Assembly (NCBI RefSeq): GCF_049705945.1 | Contig: NZ_JBNAMV010000004.1 | Span: 620,001-684,000 of the forward strand | Direction of reading: 5' to 3' | From: Salarchaeum japonicum_A | Lineage (GTDB): Archaea; Halobacteriota; Halobacteria; Halobacteriales; Halobacteriaceae | Length of the DNA: 64,000 nucleotides | Shown: piece after piece, positions 1-7,999 of the stretch | How positions within the stretch are numbered: position 1 is the first letter of the stretch | Layout of the letters: every line of letters starts with the position of its first letter | Notes under the pieces: generated by a model | What the model was told of the DNA's origin: nothing | What the model saw: the letters and a program-made list of their open reading frames with translations, nothing else | Database searches by the model: none | Program-made: the position numbers and the translations under genes

Positions 1-596
1 GGGCCGTCGAGGCTTGGCGTGTGGAGGACGTCGTTCTGGACGAAGAAGACGTTGCTCGTCGCACCCTCGGCGACCGCACCTTCGGAATCGAGGAGGACGG
101 CTTCGTCGGCGTCGACGCTCCGGCGCGCGAGGATGCCGTTGAGGTAGTTGTGGGTCTTCGCGGCGGCGGGAATCGCCTCGCTCGGCACTCGTTGGATGGG
201 CGACGTTTCGAGCGTGGCGGGCGCGTCCCAGGTCGGACCGCGGTCGAGTTCGGCCACCTGCACGACGACGGTCGGGTCGGTCGCGGGACCGGGTTCGAGT
301 TTGCCGGGTTGCACTCCCCGGGAAACGCTGAGTTTGACGTACGCTTCCGCGAGGTCGTTCGCGTCGAGCGTCTCCCGAACGCGCTCGCGGAAGACATTCT
401 GGGGGATGCTGTGGTCGATGCCGAGGAGTGCGCAGGAGTTCGCGAGGCGGTCGAGGTGGTCGTCGAACCGGAAGACGCGGCCGTCGTAGGCGCGCATCGT
501 CTCGAAGACGGCGTCGCCGTACTGGAACCCGCGGTCGCGGACGCTCACGGACGCGTCGTCGGCCGGAACGAGGTCGCCGTTTACGCTGTATAGCAT
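1..596 (-). CDS. pabC: Aminodeoxychorismate lyase / class IV aminotransferase (PabC-like), C-terminus cut by window edge
   Basis: PLP enzyme of fold type IV, expected to convert 4-amino-4-deoxychorismate to p-aminobenzoate and pyruvate. About 198 codons are visible; the gene runs off the left edge. The N-terminus MLYSVNGDLVPADDASVSV and the block RDRGFQYGDAVFETMR (residues 20-35) are typical of the family. The PLP lysine is K147 in AAAKTHNYLNG, and EGATSNVFF (about 178-186) is the cofactor phosphate-binding region. The start overlaps the pabA stop by 16 nt, so it is the third gene of a pabB-pabA-pabC set. Class IV members also include branched-chain and D-amino acid aminotransferases. The pab context is the main reason for this call. 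Confidence 0.85.
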   Translation of the reverse strand, partial: MLYSVNGDLVPADDASVSVRDRGFQYGDAVFETMRAYDGRVFRFDDHLDRLANSCALLGIDHSIPQNVFRERVRETLDANDLAEAYVKLSVSRGVQPGKLEPGPATDPTVVVQVAELDRGPTWDAPATLETSPIQRVPSEAIPAAAKTHNYLNGILARRSVDADEAVLLDSEGAVAEGATSNVFFVQNDVLHTPSLDG

Positions 597-1174
597 GACT
601 GGACGAACGTGCGAACCAGCTGTTTTCCGTGGTCCGTGAGGATGCTTTCGGGATGGAACTGGACGCCGACGTGCGGTTTCTCGCGGTGGCGGACGGCCAT
701 CACGAGGTCGCGGTCGTCGGTGGTGTGCGCGGTCGCTTCGAGGGAGTCGGGGAGCGCGCCGGTCGCGGCGAGCGAGTGATAGCGGCCCACGGAGAGCGTG
801 TCGGGGAGGCCGGCGAAGACGCCGCGGCCGTCGTGCTCGATAGTCGAGGGTTTGCCGTGGACGACGCGCGGGGCGTGGCCGACCTGCCCGCCGTTCGCGG
901 CGACGAGTGCCTGATGGCCGAGGCAGACGCCGAGCGTCGGGTAGTCGAGCGAGAACACGTCCGTGGAGACGCCGGCGTCCGCGGGCGTCCCGGGGCCGGG
1001 TGAGACGACGATGCCGTCCGGGTCGATAGCAGCTATGGCCGCCGTGTCGAGGGCGTCGTTGCGTTCGACGCGGAGCGATTTCTGGGGAGTGCGTCCCGAT
1101 TCGGCGAGCGCGGCGCCGACGTACTGGACGAGGTTGTAGACGAACGAGTCGTAGTTGTCCACGACGAGAATCAC
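581..1174 (-). CDS. pabA: Aminodeoxychorismate/anthranilate synthase glutamine amidotransferase subunit
   Basis: Class I glutamine amidotransferase, 197 residues, the usual length for PabA/TrpG. It hydrolyses glutamine and channels ammonia to the chorismate-binding partner. Visible features are MILVVDNYDSF at the N-terminus, the oxyanion loop SPGPGTP (58-64), the nucleophile C84 in GVCLGHQAL, and the His/Glu pair H174 and E176 in VQFHPES. The start codon overlaps the pabB stop by 4 nt (ATGA type), implying translational coupling and a 1:1 complex. PabA and TrpG cannot be told apart by motif; neighbouring pabB and pabC favour PabA. One subunit may serve both complexes. Confidence 0.92.
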   Translation of the reverse strand: MILVVDNYDSFVYNLVQYVGAALAESGRTPQKSLRVERNDALDTAAIAAIDPDGIVVSPGPGTPADAGVSTDVFSLDYPTLGVCLGHQALVAANGGQVGHAPRVVHGKPSTIEHDGRGVFAGLPDTLSVGRYHSLAATGALPDSLEATAHTTDDRDLVMAVRHREKPHVGVQFHPESILTDHGKQLVRTFVQSCYTA

Positions 1175-2577
1175 GACTCCACCCCCAGCGACGCGTCGAG
1201 CGCGTCGTCCAGCGCGGTGACGAGCGCGCGGGCCTTCGCGAGCGTCTCTTCGTACTCGGCGGCGGGGTCGGAGTCGTGGACGACGCCCGCGCCGACGCGG
1301 AGGTGGTACTCGTTGCGGTGCCGGACGAGCGTGCGGATGACGATGTTCAGGACCGCGCGGCCGTCGAACCCGACGAGTCCCATGCTACCGGTGTAGGGGC
1401 CGCGACGGGTCGCTTCGACTTCGTCGATTATCTCCATCGTCCGCGGTTTCGGCGCGCCCGTGATGGTGCCGCCGGGGAAGACGGCGGCGACGGCGTCCGC
1501 GAGCGAGGCGTCCTCGCGGAGCGTGCCGGTCACGTCGCTCACGAGGTGCATCACCTCGGAGTAGCGGTCGACGCGGCGGTACTCGGCCACGTCGACGCTC
1601 CCGTACTCGCTGACCTTCCCGAGGTCGTTGCGTTCGAGGTCGACGAGCATCGCGTGTTCCGCGCGCTCCTTCTCGTCGCCCCGCAGTTCGGCTTCGAGCG
1701 CGGCGTCCTCGTCGGGCGTGTCGCCGCGCGGTCGCGTGCCGGCGATGGGTTCCGTCCGTAGATGGTCGCCGTCGCGTTCGAGCAGCAGTTCGGGGCTGGC
1801 GCTCACCAGGTCGACGCCGGGGAACTCCAGGAGGCCGGAGTAGGGCGCGGGGTTCACGTCGCGGAGCGCGGCGTAGACGTTCACGGGGTGGACGCTCGCC
1901 GACGCGGCGAGGCGCTGGCTGACGTTCGCCTGAAAGGTGTCGCCGTCGCGGACGTACTCCTTCACGCGGCGCACGCGCTCCGCGAACTCGTCGCGGCCGC
2001 ACTCGGAGGCGAACGGCCCCGGGGCCGCGTCCGGGTCGGGGACGCCGGGGTCGCCCGTTCGGATGCGCTCCACCAACTCCTCGGCGCGGGCGACGGCGTC
2101 CTCGAAGGTGGCGTCGCGGGGCGCGGCGACGACGCGGAACTCGCCGTCGAAGGGCTCGCGCCACGCCGCGACGGCGTCGTACCGGCCGAACTGGAGGCGG
2201 GGGAGGCCGCGGTCGTCCGCGGTCGTGTCGGGGAGGGTTTCGAGTTCGCGTGCGGCGTCGTAGGACAGCCAGCCCGCGTACCCGCCGGGGAACGGTACCT
2301 CGCAGCCGGCTCGCGCGAGTGTGTCCGTCTCGAACCCACGGAGCGCGTCGAGTACGCCGTCCTGAGCGTCGACGAACTCACTGGGTTGGACGCCGAAGTA
2401 GCCCCAGCCGTCGCTCCCGCCCGTGGTTTCGTAGAAGAATCCGGGGTCGCTGCCGCGGGCTCGCCGGTACGCGTCGAACGGGTCCGAGACCTCGACGCGG
2501 AGTTCGACGGGGACGCGGACGCCGTCGCCGGTGGCGCGCTCGAAGCGCTCGCGGGGGGTGACGACGGCGACGTTCAT
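1171..2577 (-). CDS. pabB: Aminodeoxychorismate synthase component I
   Basis: Chorismate-binding enzyme of 468 residues using ammonia from PabA to make aminodeoxychorismate (folate branch). Motifs: GDTFQANVSQR (212-222), PIAGTRPRG (277-285), DLERNDLGKV (313-322), then the GGTITGAPKPRTM-type block and the C-terminal region RVGAGVVHDSDP. The N in QAN is PabB-like, whereas PIAGT is the form usual in TrpE; Lys at the Ala position is common in bacterial PabB. The operon with pabA and pabC supports the PabB assignment. The gene starts 26 nt after the upstream helix-hairpin-helix gene ends. An anthranilate synthase role is the main alternative. Confidence 0.82.
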   Translation of the reverse strand: MNVAVVTPRERFERATGDGVRVPVELRVEVSDPFDAYRRARGSDPGFFYETTGGSDGWGYFGVQPSEFVDAQDGVLDALRGFETDTLARAGCEVPFPGGYAGWLSYDAARELETLPDTTADDRGLPRLQFGRYDAVAAWREPFDGEFRVVAAPRDATFEDAVARAEELVERIRTGDPGVPDPDAAPGPFASECGRDEFAERVRRVKEYVRDGDTFQANVSQRLAASASVHPVNVYAALRDVNPAPYSGLLEFPGVDLVSASPELLLERDGDHLRTEPIAGTRPRGDTPDEDAALEAELRGDEKERAEHAMLVDLERNDLGKVSEYGSVDVAEYRRVDRYSEVMHLVSDVTGTLREDASLADAVAAVFPGGTITGAPKPRTMEIIDEVEATRRGPYTGSMGLVGFDGRAVLNIVIRTLVRHRNEYHLRVGAGVVHDSDPAAEYEETLAKARALVTALDDALDASLGVES

Positions 2578-2602
2578 AGTCGGAGAATAGCGGGCCGCGA
2601 AC

Positions 2603-3298
2603 TTAGGGGAGTCGCTCCTGCGCGCGGTCGACCCAGCGCTGCACGCGGGAGGGCGACACGTCGATTTCGTCGCCGAGTTCGTCCGAATCGGCGTCCGCGA
2701 GGTCGGCGACGGTCTCGATACCGGCGTCGTGGAGGCGTTCCGCGTACGCCGGACCGATACCCTTCAGGAGTTCCACGTCCTCCGCGCCCTCCTCGTCGGG
2801 TTCGGACTCGCTCTCCGCGTCCGGCTCGACCTCGTCGATGTCCGTCGTTTCGTCGTCGGCTTCCGGCTGCCCAGCGCCCGCTTCCGCGGGTTCGGCGCGC
2901 TCCGATTCAGCGACCTTCTCACCCTCCTCGACGTGCTCTTCCACGAGCGACTCCGTAGAGGCAGAGGCGTCCGTTTCCTCCGCGACCGGCTCGTCCTCAT
3001 CGGTCTCTTCGTCCGCGTCTTCGCCGCCGGTGTCGGGTTCGACCGCGTCCAAGCTCTCGTCGTCGGCTTCCGGCTGCCCAGCGCCCGCTTCCGCGGGTTC
3101 GGCGCGTTCCGATTCAGCGACTTTCTCGTCGTCTTCTACGTGGTCCTCGACGAGCGATTCAGTGGACGCCGAAGCGTCCGTCTCGGTGGCCGCTGGTTCC
3201 TCTTCGCGTTCTCGTTCGACGGTCACGTCGACGCTGCCGCTGCGCCCGGAGTCGGAGTCGAGTCCGAGCATCGACTTCAGTGCGGATAGCAGTCCCAT
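2603..3298 (-). CDS. Acidic repeat protein with C-terminal helix-hairpin-helix domain
   Basis: A 231-residue protein beginning MGLLSALKSMLG. The ATG at 3298 is preferred because a longer reading would run deep into aroE and add a basic, atypical N-terminus. The middle is very acidic and contains two near-identical modules 69 residues apart, each with ETDASASTESLVE and KVAESERAEPAEAGAGQ. The last 55 or so residues contain ELLKGIGPAYAERLHDAGI and ELGDEIDVSPSRVQRW, a helix-hairpin-helix fold of the non-specific DNA-binding type also found at topoisomerase and polymerase tails. The N-terminal 12 residues could be an amphipathic helix. It lies between aroE (26-nt gap) and pabB (25-nt gap), so it is co-transcribed with them. 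No specific function is known to me. Confidence 0.8.
   Translation of the reverse strand: MGLLSALKSMLGLDSDSGRSGSVDVTVEREREEEPAATETDASASTESLVEDHVEDDEKVAESERAEPAEAGAGQPEADDESLDAVEPDTGGEDADEETDEDEPVAEETDASASTESLVEEHVEEGEKVAESERAEPAEAGAGQPEADDETTDIDEVEPDAESESEPDEEGAEDVELLKGIGPAYAERLHDAGIETVADLADADSDELGDEIDVSPSRVQRWVDRAQERLP
2851..3127. repeat. Duplicated 70-nt coding segment inside the helix-hairpin-helix gene
   Basis: Positions 2851-2920 and 3058-3127 are nearly identical over about 70 nt (I see two differences, both C/T) and lie 207 nt apart, exactly 69 codons. The identity includes synonymous positions, so the acidic module was probably duplicated recently or is kept uniform by gene conversion. 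Confidence 0.85.
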
Positions 3299-3324
3299 GG
3301 GACGGCGGTAAGCCCGGCTGTCAC

Positions 3325-4128
3325 TTAAAGCCGTGCCCGGAGTGCGGCGTTCATCGCGTCCACGGGGGCGTCCCGGCCTGTCCAGCGCTCGAACGCTTCG
3401 ACGCCCTGGTACAGCAGCATCCACGCGCCGTCGACGGTCTCCGCGCCGGCGTCCCGGGCGTCCCGGAGGAGCCGGGTGTCGAGCGGACTGTAGACAGCGT
3501 CCATCACCGCGAGCCCGGAGTGGAGCGCGTCCGCGGGGACGGGGGTGGCGTCCTCGTCCATGCCGACGCTCGTCGCGTTCACGAGCACGTCCGCGTCCGC
3601 GAGTAATTCGGAGAGGGCGTCGAGGGCGTGCGCGGTCGCGGCGGGTCCGACATCCGCGGCGAGCGAGTCGGCGGTCTCAACCGTGCGGTTGGCGATGGCG
3701 ACCGACGCGCCCGCGTCGGCGAGCGCGAACGCGACGGCGCGGCCCGCGCCGCCCGCGCCGACGACGACCGCGTTAGCGCCGTCCAGAGTCACGTCGTGAC
3801 TAGTGAGCGCGCGGCGCGCGCCGCCGGCATCGGTATTGTAGCCGCGGGGCGTGTCACCCGAGAAATCGACGGTGTTGACCGCGCCGATGCGGTCGGCGAG
3901 CGGGTCGGGCTCGACGAGGCCGAGCACGTCCTGCTTGAACGGAATGGTGACGTTCAGGCCCGCGACGCCGAGCGCGTCAGCGCCCGCGATAGCGTCCGCA
4001 ATAGCGGATTCAGCGGGCTCGAACGTGACGTACCGCGCGTCGATACCGAGGGCGTCGTACGCCGCCTCGTGCATCGGCGGGGAGAGCGAGTGCCCGACCG
4101 GGTTCCCGACGAGACCGTAGACGTCCAT
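3325..4128 (-). CDS. aroE: Shikimate dehydrogenase (NADP+)
   Basis: Reduces 3-dehydroshikimate to shikimate in the cytoplasm. At 267 residues it is full length. Substrate-binding SLSPPMH (14-20), the catalytic lysine K65 in NVTIPFKQD, GAVNT (82-86) and D100 in YNTDAGG are all present. The nucleotide-binding loop GAGGAGR (124-130) and the NRT motif that favours NADP follow. The start overlaps the stop of the exchanger gene upstream by 1 nt (TGATG). Placement with pab genes puts shikimate supply and p-aminobenzoate synthesis in one transcript. The other pathway gene visible, aroD, is at the far right end of the window. Confidence 0.95.
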   Translation of the reverse strand: MDVYGLVGNPVGHSLSPPMHEAAYDALGIDARYVTFEPAESAIADAIAGADALGVAGLNVTIPFKQDVLGLVEPDPLADRIGAVNTVDFSGDTPRGYNTDAGGARRALTSHDVTLDGANAVVVGAGGAGRAVAFALADAGASVAIANRTVETADSLAADVGPAATAHALDALSELLADADVLVNATSVGMDEDATPVPADALHSGLAVMDAVYSPLDTRLLRDARDAGAETVDGAWMLLYQGVEAFERWTGRDAPVDAMNAALRARL

Positions 4129-5285
4129 CAGTGACCGCCCGCGGTTGTGATGCCGAGGAACACGACGAAGTACACGAGCAGCGCGATGAACGCCGCGTAG
4201 AACGCGCCGCCGATGAGGAACGGCTTGTAGCTCATCGGGTCGTCGTGGGCGCTCCGGGCGCGAGCGTACAGGATGCCGCCGGAGATGACGGCGAGGATGA
4301 CGGAGAACGCGTTCAGGAAGCCCGTCGTCCCCCAGGCGAGCGTGAGGTCCCAGTCGGTGTAGACGATGCCGAGCGTGACGGGGAGCGTTCCCTGGAACGC
4401 CATCGCGCCCGTGATGTTCCCGAGTGCGAGCGTGTCCTTATCGCGGCTGATCCAGAGCACCGAATTGAACTTCTCGGGGAGTTCCGTGGCGAGCGGCGCG
4501 ATGAGCAGCGCGACGATGGCGACGGGGACGTTGAGGATTTCCTGGGACACCCACTCGATTTCGGTGACGAAGAGGTGCGCGCCGCCGATGATGATGCCGA
4601 GCGCGAACAGCGTCTGGAACGCGACGAAGAAGACACTCGGGTTCGCGCCGTGCTCGCGGGAGTCGTAGCCGAGGCGGGCGGCGAACCGCTCGAAGATGAG
4701 GCCGAAGTGGAGGTCGTCGAGGTCCTCGGACTCGACGAGTTCACCGGCCTGCAGGGAGCGGTAGAGGTAGAACAGGTAGAGGAGGACGAGCGCGGCGCCG
4801 AAGACGTACTGAACGGTCTCCTGACCGAGTCCGAACCCGTCGTCGGGGACGAACGCGGCGCTGAACGCGATGACGTACCCGACGAGGAAGAAGGAGAGGT
4901 CGCGGCGCGTCGTCTTCTCGTTGAAGTGGAGTTCCGGGCCGTGGACGCGTCGCGTCCGGAAGTAGTAGACGCTCGTGCCGACGAGGAACATCGCGATGGT
5001 CGCGAGCATGAACGGCGCGCCGAGAATCGCGCCGACGCCGACGTGGGAGGCGGACTCGCCGCCCTGAATGATGGCCATGACGGGGATGAGGGTCTCGGGG
5101 AGGGCGGTGCCGACCGCGGCGAGGATGCTACCCGTCGCGGACTCGGAGACGCCGAGGCGGTGGCCGAGCCACTCGATGCTGTTCGTGAAGACTTCCGCGC
5201 CGAGCAGGAGGAACGCGAACGAGAGGAGAAGGAGGATGCCGCGTTCGACACCCGCAGGGAATGGAAGAACGGGAATGGCGCTCAT
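4128..5285 (-). CDS. Sodium/calcium exchanger family membrane protein
   Basis: Integral membrane antiporter of the CaCA superfamily, 385 residues and about ten hydrophobic segments. The two inverted alpha-repeat signatures are visible: GSILAAVGTALPET (52-65) in the first half and IAPLATELPEKFN (about 265) in the second. Their acidic residues coordinate the transported cation. It is expected to exchange Na+ (or H+) for Ca2+ or a related cation. The N-terminus MSAIPVLPFPAGVERG precedes the first helix directly. It is the first gene of the minus-strand operon leading into aroE. The exact ion cannot be read from sequence. Confidence 0.85.
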   Translation of the reverse strand: MSAIPVLPFPAGVERGILLLLSFAFLLLGAEVFTNSIEWLGHRLGVSESATGSILAAVGTALPETLIPVMAIIQGGESASHVGVGAILGAPFMLATIAMFLVGTSVYYFRTRRVHGPELHFNEKTTRRDLSFFLVGYVIAFSAAFVPDDGFGLGQETVQYVFGAALVLLYLFYLYRSLQAGELVESEDLDDLHFGLIFERFAARLGYDSREHGANPSVFFVAFQTLFALGIIIGGAHLFVTEIEWVSQEILNVPVAIVALLIAPLATELPEKFNSVLWISRDKDTLALGNITGAMAFQGTLPVTLGIVYTDWDLTLAWGTTGFLNAFSVILAVISGGILYARARSAHDDPMSYKPFLIGGAFYAAFIALLVYFVVFLGITTAGGH

Positions 5286-5365
5286 GGGCCGACTTACGCG
5301 AGGTCGCTGTTAAGCCCTTCCAAACTTCGACGCGCTCAAACGCCCGACGCGCGATTACGAGAACG

Positions 5366-6664
5366 ATGATAGGCGTGGTCGTCAGTCGCGCGGACGAAGC
5401 GTCCGTCGCTATCGGCGAACAACTCAGAGAACTCGCGGACTGGACGGACGACGGCGATGTGCTCCGACGCGATGGGTTCGAACTCCGGGAGTTCGACGAG
5501 TGGCACGTCGAACTCGACGGGGTCGCGGACGCGTTCTCCAATCCCGATTTGGTGGTGTTCGCGTCCCGGCACTCGGGCGACACCGGCCCCTTGCTCACGG
5601 CCCACCACACCGGGAACTTCGGGCCGGGCGAGTTCGGCGGCGACGACTACGCGCTCGCCGAGACCGCGCCCGAAGCGCACCGCCGACTCCTCGACGGCTT
5701 CCGCGAGCACGCGCCCGACGGGTACGAGGTCGGGATGGAGTGCACGCATCACGGCCCCACGTCGGTCGGCGCGCCGTCGCTCTTCGCGGAACTCGGGAGC
5801 GGCGAGGACGAGTGGCGGGACGACGAGGCCGCGCGAGCGGTCGCGCGAGCCATCCTCGACCTGGAGGGCGTTGACCCGCGGGGCGGCCGGTCGCTCGTCG
5901 GGTTCGGCGGCGGTCACTACGTTCCGCGGCCGACGCGCATCGTCGCGGACACCGGCTGGGGATTCGGGCACGTCGCGGCCGAGTGGTGTCTCGACGACAT
6001 GGGTGCGCCCGAGAACCACCAGGGGACCATCGACCGGGCGTTCGACGCGACCGGCACCGAGTACGCCGTACTCGACGGCGAGAAACCCGAACTCGAAGCC
6101 GTCGTCGACGACCTCGGCCACCGCGTCGTGAGCGAGACGTGGGTGCGGGAGACGGACGGCGTGCCGCTCGACCTCGTCAGGGCTCTGGAAGACGAACTCG
6201 AAACGGTGGACGACGGCCTGCGGTTCGGCGAGCGCGCGGACAGCGAGCGCACGGACGGCGAGTACGTAATCGTGGACCTGCCGGACGACCTCTGGGCGGA
6301 CGCGCACAGCGTCGACCCCGAGCGAGCGCGCCGCGTCGCCCGCGAAACCGCGGTGGCGTACGAGACAGCGGAAAACGGGAACCGAGTCGAGGGGCGAGCG
6401 GCCTTCCCCGACCGCGACGCCTACGACGCGTACGTCGACCGGCTCGCCGACCTCCTCCGCGAGAAGTACGACAGCGTCGACATCGACCCCGAGGAGGTCG
6501 TCGTCACCGACACGTCGTTCGACCCCGAGCTCGCGCAGGCGGCAGGCGTCCCAGAGGGCCCGAAGTTCGGCCGACTCGCCGGCGGCCAGCCCGTCGAGGT
6601 GGACGGCGAGACTGTCACGCCTACAGACGTGTCGCGGGAGCGGACCGTCCGATACGCCGTCTGA
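5366..6664 (+). CDS. dtdA: D-aminoacyl-tRNA deacylase, archaeal/plant GEK1 type
   Basis: Frees tRNAs mischarged with D-amino acids, a proofreading role in translation. The ATG at 5366 gives 432 residues starting MIGVVVSRADEASVAIGE. The longer upstream reading lacks family similarity and overlaps the divergent exchanger. Family marks include SRHSGDTGPLLTAHHTGNF, the metal/active-site block ECTHHGPTS, and GFGGGHYVPR. Zinc-dependent hydrolysis is known for this family. The stop codon TGA (6662-6664) sits inside a perfect 7-bp inverted repeat. The gene faces away from the exchanger operon and precedes ftsZ1. Confidence 0.92.
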   Translation: MIGVVVSRADEASVAIGEQLRELADWTDDGDVLRRDGFELREFDEWHVELDGVADAFSNPDLVVFASRHSGDTGPLLTAHHTGNFGPGEFGGDDYALAETAPEAHRRLLDGFREHAPDGYEVGMECTHHGPTSVGAPSLFAELGSGEDEWRDDEAARAVARAILDLEGVDPRGGRSLVGFGGGHYVPRPTRIVADTGWGFGHVAAEWCLDDMGAPENHQGTIDRAFDATGTEYAVLDGEKPELEAVVDDLGHRVVSETWVRETDGVPLDLVRALEDELETVDDGLRFGERADSERTDGEYVIVDLPDDLWADAHSVDPERARRVARETAVAYETAENGNRVEGRAAFPDRDAYDAYVDRLADLLREKYDSVDIDPEEVVVTDTSFDPELAQAAGVPEGPKFGRLAGGQPVEVDGETVTPTDVSRERTVRYAV

Positions 6665-6676
6665 CAGCCGTCAGAC
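6659..6676 (+). repeat. Perfect inverted repeat spanning the dtdA stop codon
   Basis: GTCTGAC (6659-6665), loop AGCC, GTCAGAC (6670-6676): 7 bp with a 4-nt loop, the TGA stop lying in the left arm. It could end or stabilise the dtdA message just before the ftsZ1 promoter. There is no run of T directly after it. Confidence 0.75.
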
Positions 6677-6690
6677 GCGAGGGGGAAAGG

Positions 6691-6698
6691 TAATTAAA
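6691..6698 (+). promoter_or_regulatory. TATA-like element of ftsZ1
   Basis: TAATTAAA ends 27 nt before the ftsZ1 ATG, the spacing expected for an archaeal TATA box driving a leaderless or nearly leaderless mRNA. It is preceded by a purine-rich stretch (GGGGGAAAGG) that could act as the TFB recognition element. Confidence 0.6.
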
Positions 6699-6725
6699 CC
6701 TCGTTCGTTTACCCAACACCCAACT

Positions 6726-7868
6726 ATGGACTCTATCGTAGAGGACGCGATCGACGAGGCCGAGGAGGAACAGGAGGCCTCGAACGCGGCAGCTGAGTCC
6801 GCCGCGAACGCGTCCGGTCGGATGAGCGACGAGGAACTGATGGACGTCCTCGAAGAGCTACAGACGAACATCACGGTCGTCGGCTGTGGCGGCGCGGGGT
6901 CGAACACCGTGAACCGGATGGCGGAGGAGGGCATCCACGGCGCGAAACTCGTCGCCGCGAACACGGACGTCCAGCACCTCGTCGACACCGACGCCGACGT
7001 GAAAATCCTCATGGGCCAGGAGAAGACGAAGGGCCGAGGTGCCGGCTCGCTCCCCCAAGTCGGCGAAGAAGCCGCCATCGAGAGCCAAGACGAAATCTCG
7101 GAAGCGCTCGACGGCAGCGACATGGTGTTCGTCACCGCCGGACTCGGCGGCGGCACCGGAACGGGAAGCGCGCCCGTCGTCGCGAAAGCCGCGCGCGAAA
7201 TCGGCGCGCTCACCATCAGCATCGTCACCACGCCGTTCACCGCCGAAGGCGAAGTCCGCCGCACGAACGCCGAAGCCGGCCTCGAACGCCTCCGAGACGT
7301 GTCTGACACCGTCATCGTCGTGCCGAACGACCGCCTCCTCGACTCCGTCGGCAAACTCCCCGTCCGCCAGGCGTTCAAAATCTCCGACGAAGTCCTCATG
7401 CGCTCCGTGAAGGGCATCACGGAACTCATCACCAAACCCGGCCTCGTCAACCTCGACTTCGCCGACGTTCGCACCGTCATGGAGAAGGGCGGCGTCGCCA
7501 TGATCGGCCTCGGCGAAGCCGACTCCGACGCGAAAGCAGTCGACTCCGTGAAATCCGCGCTCCGCTCCCCGCTCCTCGACGTGGACATCTCCAGCGCGAA
7601 CAGCGCGCTCGTCAACGTCACCGGCGGCCCCGACATGAGCATCGAAGAGGCCGAAGGCGTCGTCGAGGAGATCTACGACCGCATCGACCCCGACGCCCGC
7701 ATCATCTGGGGGACCAGCATCGACGAGGAACTCGACGGCACCATGCGCACGATGGTCGTCGTCACCGGCGTCGAAAGCCCCCAAATCTACGGCCGGAACG
7801 GGGACCAATCCGAACCCGACGACGAACCTGACGAGGGCGCAATCGAAGACATCGACTACGTCGAATAG
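6726..7868 (+). CDS. ftsZ1: Cell division protein FtsZ, archaeal FtsZ1 type
   Basis: Tubulin-like GTPase forming the division ring, 380 residues. An acidic N-terminal extension of about 45 residues precedes ITVVGCGGAGSNTVNR. The GTP-binding tubulin signature is GGGTGTGSAP (141-150), and the T7 synergy loop with NLDFADV is present near residue 245. The C-terminal tail is short and acidic. The extension and the neighbourhood (secE and spt5 downstream) match FtsZ1, which in haloarchaea acts with a second paralogue, FtsZ2, encoded elsewhere. A GC-rich hairpin follows 15 nt after the stop. Confidence 0.95.
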   Translation: MDSIVEDAIDEAEEEQEASNAAAESAANASGRMSDEELMDVLEELQTNITVVGCGGAGSNTVNRMAEEGIHGAKLVAANTDVQHLVDTDADVKILMGQEKTKGRGAGSLPQVGEEAAIESQDEISEALDGSDMVFVTAGLGGGTGTGSAPVVAKAAREIGALTISIVTTPFTAEGEVRRTNAEAGLERLRDVSDTVIVVPNDRLLDSVGKLPVRQAFKISDEVLMRSVKGITELITKPGLVNLDFADVRTVMEKGGVAMIGLGEADSDAKAVDSVKSALRSPLLDVDISSANSALVNVTGGPDMSIEEAEGVVEEIYDRIDPDARIIWGTSIDEELDGTMRTMVVVTGVESPQIYGRNGDQSEPDDEPDEGAIEDIDYVE

Positions 7869-7883
7869 TACCGTTTTGTGCTG

Positions 7884-7902
7884 CGGCGCGCGAAGCGCGC
7901 CG
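7884..7902 (+). terminator. GC-rich hairpin downstream of ftsZ1
   Basis: CGGCGCGC, loop GAA, GCGCGCCG: a perfect 8-bp stem 15 nt after the ftsZ1 stop. It may limit read-through or protect the 3' end. No T-run follows, so classic intrinsic termination is not shown. Confidence 0.5.
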
Positions 7903-7999
7903 TGACACGCTACGCTGGAACCGTCGTCTCTGCTTGCTTCTCTGCCTGCCTCTCGGAGAGTGACGGAAAGCACTTGTTGGTAGCCGTGGGTTTTCGACC

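Noticed and set aside
1385..2164. Long arginine-rich frames overlapping real genes on either strand (for example within pabB)
   Set aside because: They show the Arg/Pro/Ala composition of out-of-frame high-GC DNA and lack the acidic bias of haloarchaeal proteins. The overlapped genes are well-defined families.
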